From positions 1 to 60,821 of the forward strand of contig JAIDOW010000012.1 in assembly GCA_029063085.1 (NCBI GenBank): a DNA stretch of 60,821 nt, read 5' to 3'. Source of the stretch: Lachnospiraceae bacterium. Lineage in GTDB: Bacteria > Bacillota > Clostridia > Lachnospirales > Lachnospiraceae. Positions 42,995 to 51,227 of the stretch are shown here, in pieces (position 1 is the first letter of the stretch; each line of letters starts with the position of its first letter). Made by a program: the position numbers and the translations under genes. The notes beneath the pieces are model-generated. The model was not told the origin of the DNA and did not search any database. It saw only the letters and a list, made by a program, of their open reading frames with translations.

Positions 42995-44008
42995 ATGTTT
43001 ATATTTGAAAACAAAATGGTTGAATCAAAGCAGGAGTGGCAGGGAAAAACAATGGAGTTTGCCCCAGATTCATCACCGATAGCATGGGAACATTATAAAC
43101 AATGGTATAGTGAAACTTTTAAAAAATTTAAGGAAGAATATGCTGTTTGTTCTCCGGGTTTCTTTACATATGATAAAGGAGTTTATATTCCCAAACCGAA
43201 AGCGGGAGATTTCAACCGTTTATATGCATTATCCAAAGAAGCAAAGATATTGACAGATGAAGCTGGGAATGAATATTATAAAGCTGTTGAAAGATTGAGC
43301 GGTGATGTAGATTTTAATTTTAATAATAAGCACTATCCTTTCTTTGAAGCTTGTTTGAAAAATGAACCGAAAGAATATTTGCGTAAGGAATATTTGTTTA
43401 AATTAGAAGAGTGTAAGAAAATGCACTATTCCTTGTTGAATTTTTCTTTAATGCAAACCATGGGCAATATGCAGAAGTTTAAGGGAAAGAAATGCGCTGA
43501 CAGATTGGATCTATTTATCTATTATCTCGGAAAGTTCTATGAAACTGATAAAAGAGAGAGGCACACAACAGATATTATTCATATTAAGAATGGCGATGAG
43601 GATAAGGAATCTAATCAAAAAGCATTAATGGATTATCTTAATCAATTTGAAGATTTAACGGATTATTGCAAAAAAATTTATTTTATAAGTGATGCAGGAT
43701 TGATTGAAAAACTGAGGTGGCATGGCCAGAAAAATGAACGACTGGATAATCCTGAGAAAGTCAGAACATATATTGATTTGGCATACTGTTTCTGGGAAAA
43801 AAAGGATTTCTATTTTTCAAAAAAGGAATACTTAACAATCAGTTCTTATTTTTCAGATGGCGGGGAAACATACACATATGAAGAATTGTTCCATAAACTA
43901 GAAAATGATCTAGGAGCTGCTGGTCAGAGAGAAATAGATGTGATTATTGAGAAGTGCTTAAATTGTGGTTTTATGCATCAATGCGGTAATGATTGTTACA
44001 TACGATAA
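42995..44008 (+). CDS. Hypothetical protein, possibly DUF6994-like
   Basis: This encodes 337 residues from the ATG at 42995, with TGAGGA eight bases upstream. It has no signal peptide or membrane helix. The protein is rich in Lys, Tyr and Phe. The central block NFSLMQTMGNMQKFKGKKCADRLDLFIYYLGKFY, followed by ALMDYLNQFEDLTDYCKKIYF, recalls the arrangement (GN..xF...DRxDL...YY...) of an uncharacterised family that I associate with DUF6994; this link is weak. The C-terminus has CLNCGFMHQCGNDC, four cysteines that could bind metal. Together with the Fic gene it forms an accessory block between the two-component genes and their likely target transporter. Confidence 0.6.
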   Translation: MFIFENKMVESKQEWQGKTMEFAPDSSPIAWEHYKQWYSETFKKFKEEYAVCSPGFFTYDKGVYIPKPKAGDFNRLYALSKEAKILTDEAGNEYYKAVERLSGDVDFNFNNKHYPFFEACLKNEPKEYLRKEYLFKLEECKKMHYSLLNFSLMQTMGNMQKFKGKKCADRLDLFIYYLGKFYETDKRERHTTDIIHIKNGDEDKESNQKALMDYLNQFEDLTDYCKKIYFISDAGLIEKLRWHGQKNERLDNPEKVRTYIDLAYCFWEKKDFYFSKKEYLTISSYFSDGGETYTYEELFHKLENDLGAAGQREIDVIIEKCLNCGFMHQCGNDCYIR

Positions 44009-44148
44009 ATTTTTTATTAATATAATGATATCTGAGCTGATATTATTTTTATTCGTTAAATATTTTATGATATGCTGTATAGTATAAAGATTAGGTATTT
44101 AGATAGTTTTCGATATAACAAAGAAATTTAGATTTAAGGGGGCATAAT

Positions 44149-44778
44149 ATGGCACTGCAAAATAAAATGGGCATTATTGATTCCACAGAGCTTGCAAGAA
44201 TTGAAGAGAAAATAAGCAAAGCGAGAGCGGTTGTGCTGTATGAAAATAATATGGTTGCTTTGCATGAAATAGGCAAATTCTCAGGACTGGCAAAAATTCA
44301 CGCGTTTCTTTTTGAAGAAATATATGATTTTGCCGGAAAGATAAGAACGGTAAATATAGCAAAAGGAAATTTTAGATTTGTGCCAGTAATGTATTTGGAA
44401 GCAGCTTTAAAAAGTATTGATGATATGCCACAATCGACTTATGATGAAATTATTGAAAAATATGTGGAAATGAATATTGCACATCCATTTCGAGAAGGAA
44501 ATGGAAGAAGTACTCGGATATGGTTAGATTTGATTTTAAAAAAAGAATTAAGATTAGTTGTAGATTGGAGCAGGGTGGATAAAGAAGATTACTTACTTGC
44601 AATGGAAAGAAGTCCAATAAAGGATATAGAGCTTAAAGTTTTGCTTAAAGATGCGTTGACAGATAAAATTGATAATCGGGAAGTGTATATGAAAGGCATT
44701 GATACAAGTTATCATTATGAGGGATATCATGCTTTTAAAGCTGAAGATTTGCAGTTTATTACAACGAACACTAAATAA
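44149..44778 (+). CDS. fic: Fic-domain AMP-transferase, class III self-inhibited
   Basis: This encodes 209 residues. The catalytic Fic motif HPFREGNGRSTR (112-123) is complete, including the His, the anion-binding loop and both Arg. The flap region lies around FAGKIRTVNIAKGNFRF. A C-terminal S187-Y-H-Y-E191-G192 matches the inhibitory (S/T)xxxE(G/N) motif, whose Glu blocks the ATP site. In this position it defines class III Fic proteins such as NmFic, so no separate antitoxin is needed and none is adjacent. The enzyme would transfer AMP to hydroxyl side chains of a target protein. The target is unknown. The ribosome binding site is AAGGGGG. Confidence 0.92.
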   Translation: MALQNKMGIIDSTELARIEEKISKARAVVLYENNMVALHEIGKFSGLAKIHAFLFEEIYDFAGKIRTVNIAKGNFRFVPVMYLEAALKSIDDMPQSTYDEIIEKYVEMNIAHPFREGNGRSTRIWLDLILKKELRLVVDWSRVDKEDYLLAMERSPIKDIELKVLLKDALTDKIDNREVYMKGIDTSYHYEGYHAFKAEDLQFITTNTK

Positions 44779-44859
44779 TTTTACGTTAAGCTTGTCTTCG
44801 ATTCCATCTGCTGTGTCATAAAAAGACTTAATATTCGTTGTACTAGTGAGGAAAATAAG

Positions 44860-45033
44860 ATGATAAGCGGATTTAAGAAACAGTTAAGAAATAGACAAGG
44901 AACAGCTCAAGATTTTAGTGTTAATATAGTTTACAATGAGGATGTCAAAGGAAAGGATGTGGCATCCTTATTTTGTGTATATTGTGAGGCGGATGTAAGA
45001 GGAAACAGAGTTTCGCAATTGCTTAAACACTAA
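44860..45033 (+). CDS. 57-residue small protein (unrecognised)
   Basis: The ATG at 44860 follows GAGGAAAATA. The product starts MISGFKKQLRNRQGTAQDF and ends EADVRGNRVSQLLKH, with two cysteines in LFCVYCEA. The frame is uninterrupted and ends 21 bases before the ABC ATPase start, so it could be co-translated with it. The last 30 or so bases closely resemble the short frame at 32370-32414 before another ABC transporter gene. It is probably a real small gene; function is unknown. Confidence 0.5.
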   Translation: MISGFKKQLRNRQGTAQDFSVNIVYNEDVKGKDVASLFCVYCEADVRGNRVSQLLKH

Positions 45034-45054
45034 AGGGACTGGAAGGAGAAAAAG

Positions 45055-45810
45055 ATGGCAGCAATTTTAACGGCAAAAGATTTATGTAAGACATTTTCCA
45101 ACGGAAGTGTTCAGCAGCATGTATTAAAAAACTTAAACTTATCCATAGAGCAGGGGGATTTTACCGTAGTAATGGGAAGCTCGGGTTCGGGAAAAAGTAC
45201 ATTGCTCTATGCACTTTCTGGTATGGACCGACCGACGCTTGGCAGCATAAGGTATCATGACGAGGAAATTTCGGGGTATTCCAATGATAAACTGGCAGTT
45301 TTCCGCAGGAATCATTGCGGGTTTGTTTTCCAGCAGAATTACTTAAATGATACGATGAGTGTTCTGGATAACGTTATGGTAAGCGGTCTGTTAGTGACGA
45401 AAAACCGGAAAGAGCTTGCCAGACGGGCTAAGGAGAAGCTATTGGAAGTAGGACTGTCGGAAGCATCTTTTACCAAGTTCCCGGGTCAGTTATCCGGCGG
45501 GGAGCAGCAGCGGACGGCGTTGGTCAGGGGGATCATTAACCAACCGGAAATCCTGTTCGCAGATGAACCCACAGGGGCATTAAATTCTGAAAATACGGAA
45601 CGGATTTTGAAGATACTGACAGAGTTTCATGAGAATGGGCAGACCATTGTCATGGTCACTCATGATATGAAGTGTGCAAGGCGGGGCAACCGTGTCCTTT
45701 ATCTGAAGGACGGAACGATTACCGGAGAGCTTTTACTCGGAACTTATGTAAGCGGGGATCAGGAGCGTCATGAAAAGCTCCGCTCATTTTTGCAGGAAAT
45801 GGGGTGGTAG
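45055..45810 (+). CDS. ABC transporter ATP-binding protein (BceA/MacB type)
   Basis: This encodes 251 residues with Walker A GSSGSGKST, Q-loop FVFQQNYLND, signature LSGGEQQR, Walker [13 protein letters not shown] and H-loop VTHDMKCARRGNR. The TGALNSENTERIL segment marks the MacB/BceA subfamily. It ends two bases before the FtsX-type permease start and forms one transporter with it. Such modules usually handle antimicrobial-peptide resistance or cell-wall remodelling. The two-component system at 40895-42902 is the likely regulator. Confidence 0.92.
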   Translation: MAAILTAKDLCKTFSNGSVQQHVLKNLNLSIEQGDFTVVMGSSGSGKSTLLYALSGMDRPTLGSIRYHDEEISGYSNDKLAVFRRNHCGFVFQQNYLNDTMSVLDNVMVSGLLVTKNRKELARRAKEKLLEVGLSEASFTKFPGQLSGGEQQRTALVRGIINQPEILFADEPTGALNSENTERILKILTEFHENGQTIVMVTHDMKCARRGNRVLYLKDGTITGELLLGTYVSGDQERHEKLRSFLQEMGW

Positions 45811-45812
45811 GG

Positions 45813-48161
45813 ATGTATCCGCTTTATTTTATCTCAAAGCACAATATGAAGAAAAAGAAGGGGAATATTGCAGTGATTCTCTTCTTAATTGTACTTGCAG
45901 TTTTGCTGCTTTATGTGAGTATATCCCTGCTTACCAGTACGGGAAAGGTATTAGACACGATTCATGAGGAAGTAAATGCAGCAGACTGGTTTGCGATTTC
46001 CCCGGAAGAAAACGACCAAAAAATGATGAAGATCCTGGAAACACAGGAAGAACTAGAAACTGTTGAAAAGAATGCGTGCTTGTTTTTCCCAGGTGCCAGC
46101 TACAAAAAGAAAGGGGAAAAAGAAGAGGACAGCATGCCTTTCCTTCTTGAACGGATAGAGGATGAAAGAACAATCGGGCAGATACCGGAGAAACTGCCGA
46201 AGGAGATAGAGGATGATTCTATTTTACTGCCCTATTATATGAAAGCAGACCAAAGATTTCAAACTGGTGATGCCTTGCTGCTTTATTTAGGCGACATGGA
46301 ATACGCATTTACGGTAAAAGGTTTTATAGAGGACCCGCTCTTTGCAACCGTAATGAATATAACAACGAATAAATGCTATATTTCAAAGAAACGTTATGAA
46401 GAAATTTTAGATGATAGTCCTGTGGCACAGAATCCACAGTATATGTATCACAAGGTCAGATTAAAGCCGGGCGAGGATTCCGTTGCATTTGATGAAATCA
46501 TGACGGCACGTTTTAATGAAGGTTCCTTGAAGAAGGGGATTGCGGCAACCTCCTGGGGGGCAATGCGGGGAGGCGGTATGATGCTTTCAAGTATCGTAAT
46601 GGGAATCATCCTTGTTTTTTCCCTGCTTCTGATACTGATTGCCCTTATTATCGTACAATTCAGTATCCGTCAGTTTGTGGAAGAAAACATGAAAAATATC
46701 GGTATTTTGCAGGCATCCGGCTATACAGGAAAACAACTGAAATGGGCGGGTGTTCTGGAAATGATGGAGGTGGCATTGTTTGGCATTTTGATCGGACTTA
46801 CAGCGGGAGGGGTACTTACCGTACCGATTGGAAATATACAAAGCAGTATTATCGGGCTTTCCTGGAACCAGCCCTTTGACTGGCAGGCAGCATCACTGGC
46901 AGCTGCTGTGATATCCATAATGGTATTTCTGGTATCTTTGTCTGCCAGCAGACCTTATGGGAAAATCAGCGTATTGCAGGCACTAAGAGGTGGTTTTGCC
47001 ACCCATAGCTTCCGTAAAAATCCGCTGCCTCTGGAAAGATCACATCTTCCTGTCACTACGGTACTGGGAATAAAAAGTATCCTGTATGCAAAGGGAAAAA
47101 GTGCCACTGTGTGTATGATCGTTGCAGTGATGGGATTTACCACGGCTGTCAGTTTCGGCATGCTGCAAAATTTTGTTTTGGACACTACTACGTTACTGAA
47201 GCTTACTGGAATTGATGCGGGTGTTGCAAATGCAAATGGAACAGACCTGGAACGGATTGGAGAAGAGCTGATAAAATATCCCGAGATTGAAAAAATATTA
47301 TATGCAACAAATGTTAATATAACCATCAGCCATGGTGACAAGGAGACGAGCCAGACCTGTGATATCTGGAGCGAACCGGATCAATTGGAAAATGAGATTG
47401 TTGTAGAGGGCCGCCTGCCGCAGTATGAGAATGAAATTGTATTAACAACTATGATCAGTAAAAAAGTTGGAGCAGGTGTTGGAGATGTGGTATATGTAAA
47501 AGGAGAAGGTGAAAGAAAGGAATACATTGTATGCGGAATCGACCAGAAAATCAATAATATGGGGTTAAAAACCATGATGAATTTTGACGGAGCTGACCGG
47601 ATGAATGGTAAGGTGGAACCTAGTGGTATTTATGTATATACAAAAGAGGGGTATACTTATGAAGATATCGAAAAATATTTAAGGGCTTATCCGGATGTCG
47701 AATTTTCTGATGGTAAAAAGTCAGTAGAGACAATTTTAACTCCGGTTTCTTTGGGAATTAAGATGCTTTGTATTGTGTTTGTCAGTATTACGATTTTTGT
47801 TATCGTTCTGGTAGTTCTTTTACTGGTGAAGACCAGACTGTTAAGAGAAAGAAGAACATATGGAATTCATAAGGCACTGGGTTTTACCACCGGACAGCTG
47901 ATGTTTTCCACAATAATGGCCGATGTTCCAGTCATTGCTTTGGGAGCAGCAGCAGGAACAGCGGCGGCACATCTGATGGCAGATTCCATTGTGACATTGT
48001 GTCTGGCATTTTGCGGAATTAAACAGGGAAATATGTATATGAATCCTTTATTTGATCTTCTGACCGTGCTGGGGATTACTGTAGCAGCAATTCTGGCAGA
48101 GAGTATTGCTTCTTTAAAGATTCGGAAAATGGAGCCGGTCAAGCTGATTACAGAGGAATAA
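45813..48161 (+). CDS. FtsX-type ABC transporter permease (two FtsX units)
   Basis: This encodes 782 residues from the ATG at 45813. A GTG at 45804 overlaps the ATPase stop. An N-terminal helix (NIAVILFLIVLAVLLLYVSISLL), an extracellular domain of about 190 residues and three helices (about 260-385) form the first FtsX unit. A second helix-extracellular domain-three-helix unit (about 430-780) follows, ending in LGITVAAILAESIASLKIRKMEPVKLI. ENMKNIGILQASGYT and ERRTYGIHKALGFTTGQ are the cytoplasmic coupling loops. It is therefore a tandem MacB/LolCE-like permease with eight helices, not a ten-helix BceB. Confidence 0.88.
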   Translation: MYPLYFISKHNMKKKKGNIAVILFLIVLAVLLLYVSISLLTSTGKVLDTIHEEVNAADWFAISPEENDQKMMKILETQEELETVEKNACLFFPGASYKKKGEKEEDSMPFLLERIEDERTIGQIPEKLPKEIEDDSILLPYYMKADQRFQTGDALLLYLGDMEYAFTVKGFIEDPLFATVMNITTNKCYISKKRYEEILDDSPVAQNPQYMYHKVRLKPGEDSVAFDEIMTARFNEGSLKKGIAATSWGAMRGGGMMLSSIVMGIILVFSLLLILIALIIVQFSIRQFVEENMKNIGILQASGYTGKQLKWAGVLEMMEVALFGILIGLTAGGVLTVPIGNIQSSIIGLSWNQPFDWQAASLAAAVISIMVFLVSLSASRPYGKISVLQALRGGFATHSFRKNPLPLERSHLPVTTVLGIKSILYAKGKSATVCMIVAVMGFTTAVSFGMLQNFVLDTTTLLKLTGIDAGVANANGTDLERIGEELIKYPEIEKILYATNVNITISHGDKETSQTCDIWSEPDQLENEIVVEGRLPQYENEIVLTTMISKKVGAGVGDVVYVKGEGERKEYIVCGIDQKINNMGLKTMMNFDGADRMNGKVEPSGIYVYTKEGYTYEDIEKYLRAYPDVEFSDGKKSVETILTPVSLGIKMLCIVFVSITIFVIVLVVLLLVKTRLLRERRTYGIHKALGFTTGQLMFSTIMADVPVIALGAAAGTAAAHLMADSIVTLCLAFCGIKQGNMYMNPLFDLLTVLGITVAAILAESIASLKIRKMEPVKLITEE

Positions 48162-48372
48162 TCTGAAAGATCCTGTTTCAAACAGGGTGAACGATAGAGT
48201 CACAGGGTAGGTTATTCGTTCTTGCGGGTATTTTATAGGAATAAATTTCCTTGTGTACAATGTGCGTCAGTGTATATGGTGGAAAATTATAGAATTATCT
48301 TGGGTGATGTGGTACACTGTTAATGTTGTTGTGATAATAAGTTATTATCTAATTGGAAGAGGAGATAAAAAC

Positions 48373-48738
48373 ATGGAATTTATAAATAAAAATAATATTC
48401 AAGAATTGGCGAATCCGGGAGTGGTATCAAGGCAGTTGTTGAATCCAGAAAATTCTACAAGTACAAGAGTAACAATAACAGAGGTACATCTAGAAATTGG
48501 AGCAAGTCAACCAAGGCATACACATGATGAGTCAGAACAAATTTGGTATGCTACGCAAGGGAGTGGGAAACTTTTGTTAGCAGATGATCAGGTAAAAGAA
48601 TTTAAGGCTGGTGATGTAGTGCGGTTCGCAGATAAAGATGTTCATGGATTATTAAATGATGGCAGTACAGAATTTGTATATATTTCTGTAACCGCACCAC
48701 CTATTAATTTTGGATATGCATATGAAGAAAAGAGATAA
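48373..48738 (+). CDS. Small cupin-domain protein
   Basis: This encodes 121 residues from the ATG at 48373, behind GAAGAGGAG. An upstream open frame from 48253 lacks a ribosome binding site. The single cupin_2 barrel has both metal-binding motifs in reduced form: QPRHTHDESEQIWYATQGSGKLLL (His-x-His...Glu) and FKAGDVVRFADKDVHGLLNDG (His). Such proteins bind a metal and a small ligand or act as small isomerases or dioxygenases. The specific role cannot be read from the sequence. It stands alone, followed by a terminator. Confidence 0.85.
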   Translation: MEFINKNNIQELANPGVVSRQLLNPENSTSTRVTITEVHLEIGASQPRHTHDESEQIWYATQGSGKLLLADDQVKEFKAGDVVRFADKDVHGLLNDGSTEFVYISVTAPPINFGYAYEEKR

Positions 48739-48840
48739 CTTCTAGTACAATGTGTTTGAAAACACAAGGATTACATTATCTGAGCAAGAGGAATAGGAAC
48801 AGCAGCATAGTTTGTGAAATTGATTTTAGAATAAAACAGT

Positions 48841-48890
48841 AGCAGGAAAGTTTTCTGGATAAAAAACAGATGCTTTCCTGTTATTTTTTT
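48841..48890 (+). terminator. Intrinsic terminator downstream of the cupin gene
   Basis: AGCAGGAAAG pairs with CTTTCCTGTT across a loop, followed by a run of seven T. The stretch from 48891 to 49130 is AT-rich and holds no gene that I can support. Confidence 0.75.
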
Positions 48891-49130
48891 GGAAAATTTG
48901 AGTGCTGCCGATTTGTCTGATTTTGAGGATAAAAAGGCATATTTATTTTTAGAACAAAGGTTTTGCCTATCCGAATATATTGAAAATACAAGGGATGATA
49001 AGAAGAAATGAAAATTACAGAATCCTTTTTATGGGACAATATATGATTTAGAATTTTAATAAAAAACAATAATATTTAAATTAAAATTAAAAGAAAAAAG
49101 GCATTAATCGTTTAAATATGTATAAAGGCA

Positions 49131-49349
49131 TGATATAATGTCACTAGTCGGAGCAAACGGGAGTGGATACCTGTCTCTTTGGTAGGACTTGCGAAAGAGA
49201 AACTAGATCATATCTGTTGTTCTGCAACCGAGTATTTGACTGTAATATCATGGGGAAAATCAATTACTTAATGAAAAAATTACTTTGAGAGCAGATTATG
49301 AGCGATATGTATGGTATGACAGGGAACTGTATTGTTTAGGAGATTACTT
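49131..49349 (+). promoter_or_regulatory. Extended -10 promoter and long structured leader of the WYL gene
   Basis: An extended -10 element (TG-A-TATAAT, 49131-49139) would start transcription near 49146 and give a 5' untranslated region of about 200 bases. The leader contains CTCTTT and AAAGAG (about 49174-49200) closing a 13-base loop, next to ACTAGTCGGAGCAAACGGG and AACTAGATC. No known riboswitch class was recognised. It may be a structured regulatory RNA or simply a long leader. Confidence 0.4.
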
Positions 49350-50339
49350 ATGGCAAAAGAATCGAATCAGAAACTTAAGTTGATGCGTTTGATGCAGATT
49401 ATGCTGAAACAGACTGATGATGAGCATAGTCTGACTATGAAACAGATTCTAACAGAATTACAAAGGTACGGTATAAGCGCAGAAAGAAAAAGTATTTATA
49501 CAGATATAGAAGCACTTCGCTTGTACGGAATCGATATTATCGGGGAAAAGAGAAATAAGACATATCATTATCATGTCGGGGCGAGGGAATTTGAACTGGC
49601 AGAACTAAAGCTTTTAGTGGATGCAGTACAGTCATCCAAATTTATTACAGAGAAAAAATCTAAAAAGCTGATTAAGAAGTTGGAAGGCTTTTTAAGCCGA
49701 TATGATGCAAAGAAATTACAGCGCCAGGTATTTGTATCAGGCAGAATTAAGACGATAAATGAGAATATTTATTACAATGTAGATATGATTCATGAGGCGA
49801 TTGGATCTAATGTGAAAATTAAATTTAAATACTTTAATTGGGATGTAAATAAGAATATGGCATTCCACCATAATGGGGAAGATTTCTGTATTAGTCCGTG
49901 GGGGCTTTTGTGGGATGACGAGAATTACTATCTGATCGGTTATGACAGTCTGGCAGGTATTATGAAACATTACAGGGTCGATAAGATGCTGAATCTGAAT
50001 TTGACCACGGATAAAAGAGAGGGGCGGCAGCATTTCAGGGAATATGATATGGCAATTTATACAAAAAAGCATTTTGGAATGTTTGACGGCAAAGAGGAAC
50101 GGGTGAAGATTGCGTTTGAAAATCGTTTTGCCGGGGTTGTGATTGACCGGTTCGGCAAAGATGTGACTATGCGAAAATCTGATGACGAGCATTTCATTGT
50201 GGTGGTGGATGTGGCAGTAAGTGAGCAGTTTTTAGGCTGGATTTTTGCACTGGGAGGCGGGGCAAGAATCGTGGGACCGGAAAATGTGGTGGAGCGGATG
50301 CGGGAACAGATTAGGATGGAGAGGGAGATGTATGAATGA
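49350..50339 (+). CDS. WYL-domain transcriptional regulator, CRISPR-adjacent
   Basis: This encodes 329 residues from the ATG at 49350, with AGGAG eight bases upstream. The N-terminal winged helix (LKLMRLMQIMLKQTDDEHSLTMKQILTELQRYGISAERKSIYTDIEALRLYGIDI) is the HTH_11/DeoR-like module. The central WYL domain (about 145-225) includes NVKIKFKYFNWDVNKN and SPWGLLWDDENYYLIGYDSLAG. The C-terminal WCX region is REYDMAIYTKKHFGMFDGKEERVKIAFE. WYL proteins bind nucleic-acid ligands and often flank CRISPR and other defence loci as regulators. It reads in the same direction as the cas operon, about 190 bases upstream of cas6. Confidence 0.93.
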   Translation: MAKESNQKLKLMRLMQIMLKQTDDEHSLTMKQILTELQRYGISAERKSIYTDIEALRLYGIDIIGEKRNKTYHYHVGAREFELAELKLLVDAVQSSKFITEKKSKKLIKKLEGFLSRYDAKKLQRQVFVSGRIKTINENIYYNVDMIHEAIGSNVKIKFKYFNWDVNKNMAFHHNGEDFCISPWGLLWDDENYYLIGYDSLAGIMKHYRVDKMLNLNLTTDKREGRQHFREYDMAIYTKKHFGMFDGKEERVKIAFENRFAGVVIDRFGKDVTMRKSDDEHFIVVVDVAVSEQFLGWIFALGGGARIVGPENVVERMREQIRMEREMYE

Positions 50340-50476
50340 GAAAAGGGGTTCTGCAAATAGGAATTCACTTTTTCATATATATTTACATAAATATTATGTG
50401 TGATAAGGAGGTGTCGGATGTACGATTAGAAAAAGCAAAATGATTTTTCGTAAAATATACAGGAAAGGAGGAAAGG

Positions 50477-50521
50477 TTGAATAGATTCTTAATTCAACAA
50501 TTAATTTATGGAAACAAATAA
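50477..50521 (+). CDS. Possible 14-codon leader ORF coupled to cas6
   Basis: A TTG follows directly after a strong AAAGGAGGAAAGG site and opens a frame of 14 codons (LNRFLIQQLIYGNK). Its TAA overlaps the weak AAGG site of cas6. Spacing between the strong site and the TTG is short, so initiation is uncertain. It would explain why cas6 lacks a good site of its own. It may be a coincidence of purine-rich leader sequence. Confidence 0.25.
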   Translation: MNRFLIQQLIYGNK

Positions 50522-50531
50522 GGTAAAGGTT

Positions 50532-51215
50532 ATGCAGATCAGGATTCGGATGTATGTTCTGAAAAATATTCCAGCAGCTAAGGTACAGGCAGAGATGGCC
50601 GCATTTATAGATCAGGAATTGGTAAAAGATGAGCGGTTTGCAAGGCTGCATAATGAGAACAAATATAAAATGTATTGCTTTGATTCACTTTATCCGGTGG
50701 AATCGGACAAGATATATAAAAAGGATAGAATTTATACATTGACGATTCGTACCGTTGATTTGGAACTTGCAAAATACTTTGCAAAGCAAGTGGTGAATGG
50801 TCATACAGAAACGGTAAAAGCGATTACGGCAGAACTAAGAATTATTCCGCAAAAACATATCGAGTTATTGTTTACATTGACTCCGGTTGTGATGAAATGT
50901 GAAAAAGGATATTGGAAAGATACGTTATCAATCGAACAGTATGAAAGGAGATTAAAGATTAATCTATTGAAGAAATGGCAGCAGTTTTATGGAGTAAAAC
51001 CACCGGAAGACTTCGAATTGTTTACAGGGATAGAATTTTTAAATAAAAGTCCAGTGTCTTTGGAGTATAAAAATATTCATTTGTTAGGAGATAAACTTCG
51101 TCTTCATGTGGCAGAAAATGAATGGGCACAGAATTTAGCACAATTGGCTATCGGTACCGCTTTGGGAGAGATGAACAGTCGGGGATACGGGATGTGTAAT
51201 TACCGATGGTTGTAA
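50532..51215 (+). CDS. cas6: CRISPR pre-crRNA endoribonuclease Cas6
   Basis: This encodes 227 residues from the ATG at 50532, with AAGG eight bases upstream. An in-frame ATG at 50508 gives 235 residues but has no ribosome binding site. The N-terminal ferredoxin-like fold (QIRIRMYVLKNIPAAKVQAEMAAFID) and the C-terminal Gly-rich loop (LGEMNSRGYGMCNYRWL) are Cas6 hallmarks. It cleaves the repeat transcript and should leave the 8-nt 5' handle ATTTGAAT on mature crRNAs. It is the first gene of the type I-B operon. Confidence 0.93.
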   Translation: MQIRIRMYVLKNIPAAKVQAEMAAFIDQELVKDERFARLHNENKYKMYCFDSLYPVESDKIYKKDRIYTLTIRTVDLELAKYFAKQVVNGHTETVKAITAELRIIPQKHIELLFTLTPVVMKCEKGYWKDTLSIEQYERRLKINLLKKWQQFYGVKPPEDFELFTGIEFLNKSPVSLEYKNIHLLGDKLRLHVAENEWAQNLAQLAIGTALGEMNSRGYGMCNYRWL

Positions 51216-51227
51216 GGGGGTGAGAAT

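Noticed and set aside
40895-48161. A standard BceRS-BceAB bacitracin module
   Set aside because: The kinase has a real extracellular sensor domain and the permease is a two-unit FtsX protein, not a ten-helix BceB. An accessory block also separates the parts.
49140-49349. A known riboswitch upstream of the WYL gene
   Set aside because: I compared the leader with the consensus features I remember for guanidine, c-di-GMP, c-di-AMP, THF, ZTP, purine, SAM and fluoride switches and found no match. It is kept only as an unassigned structured leader.
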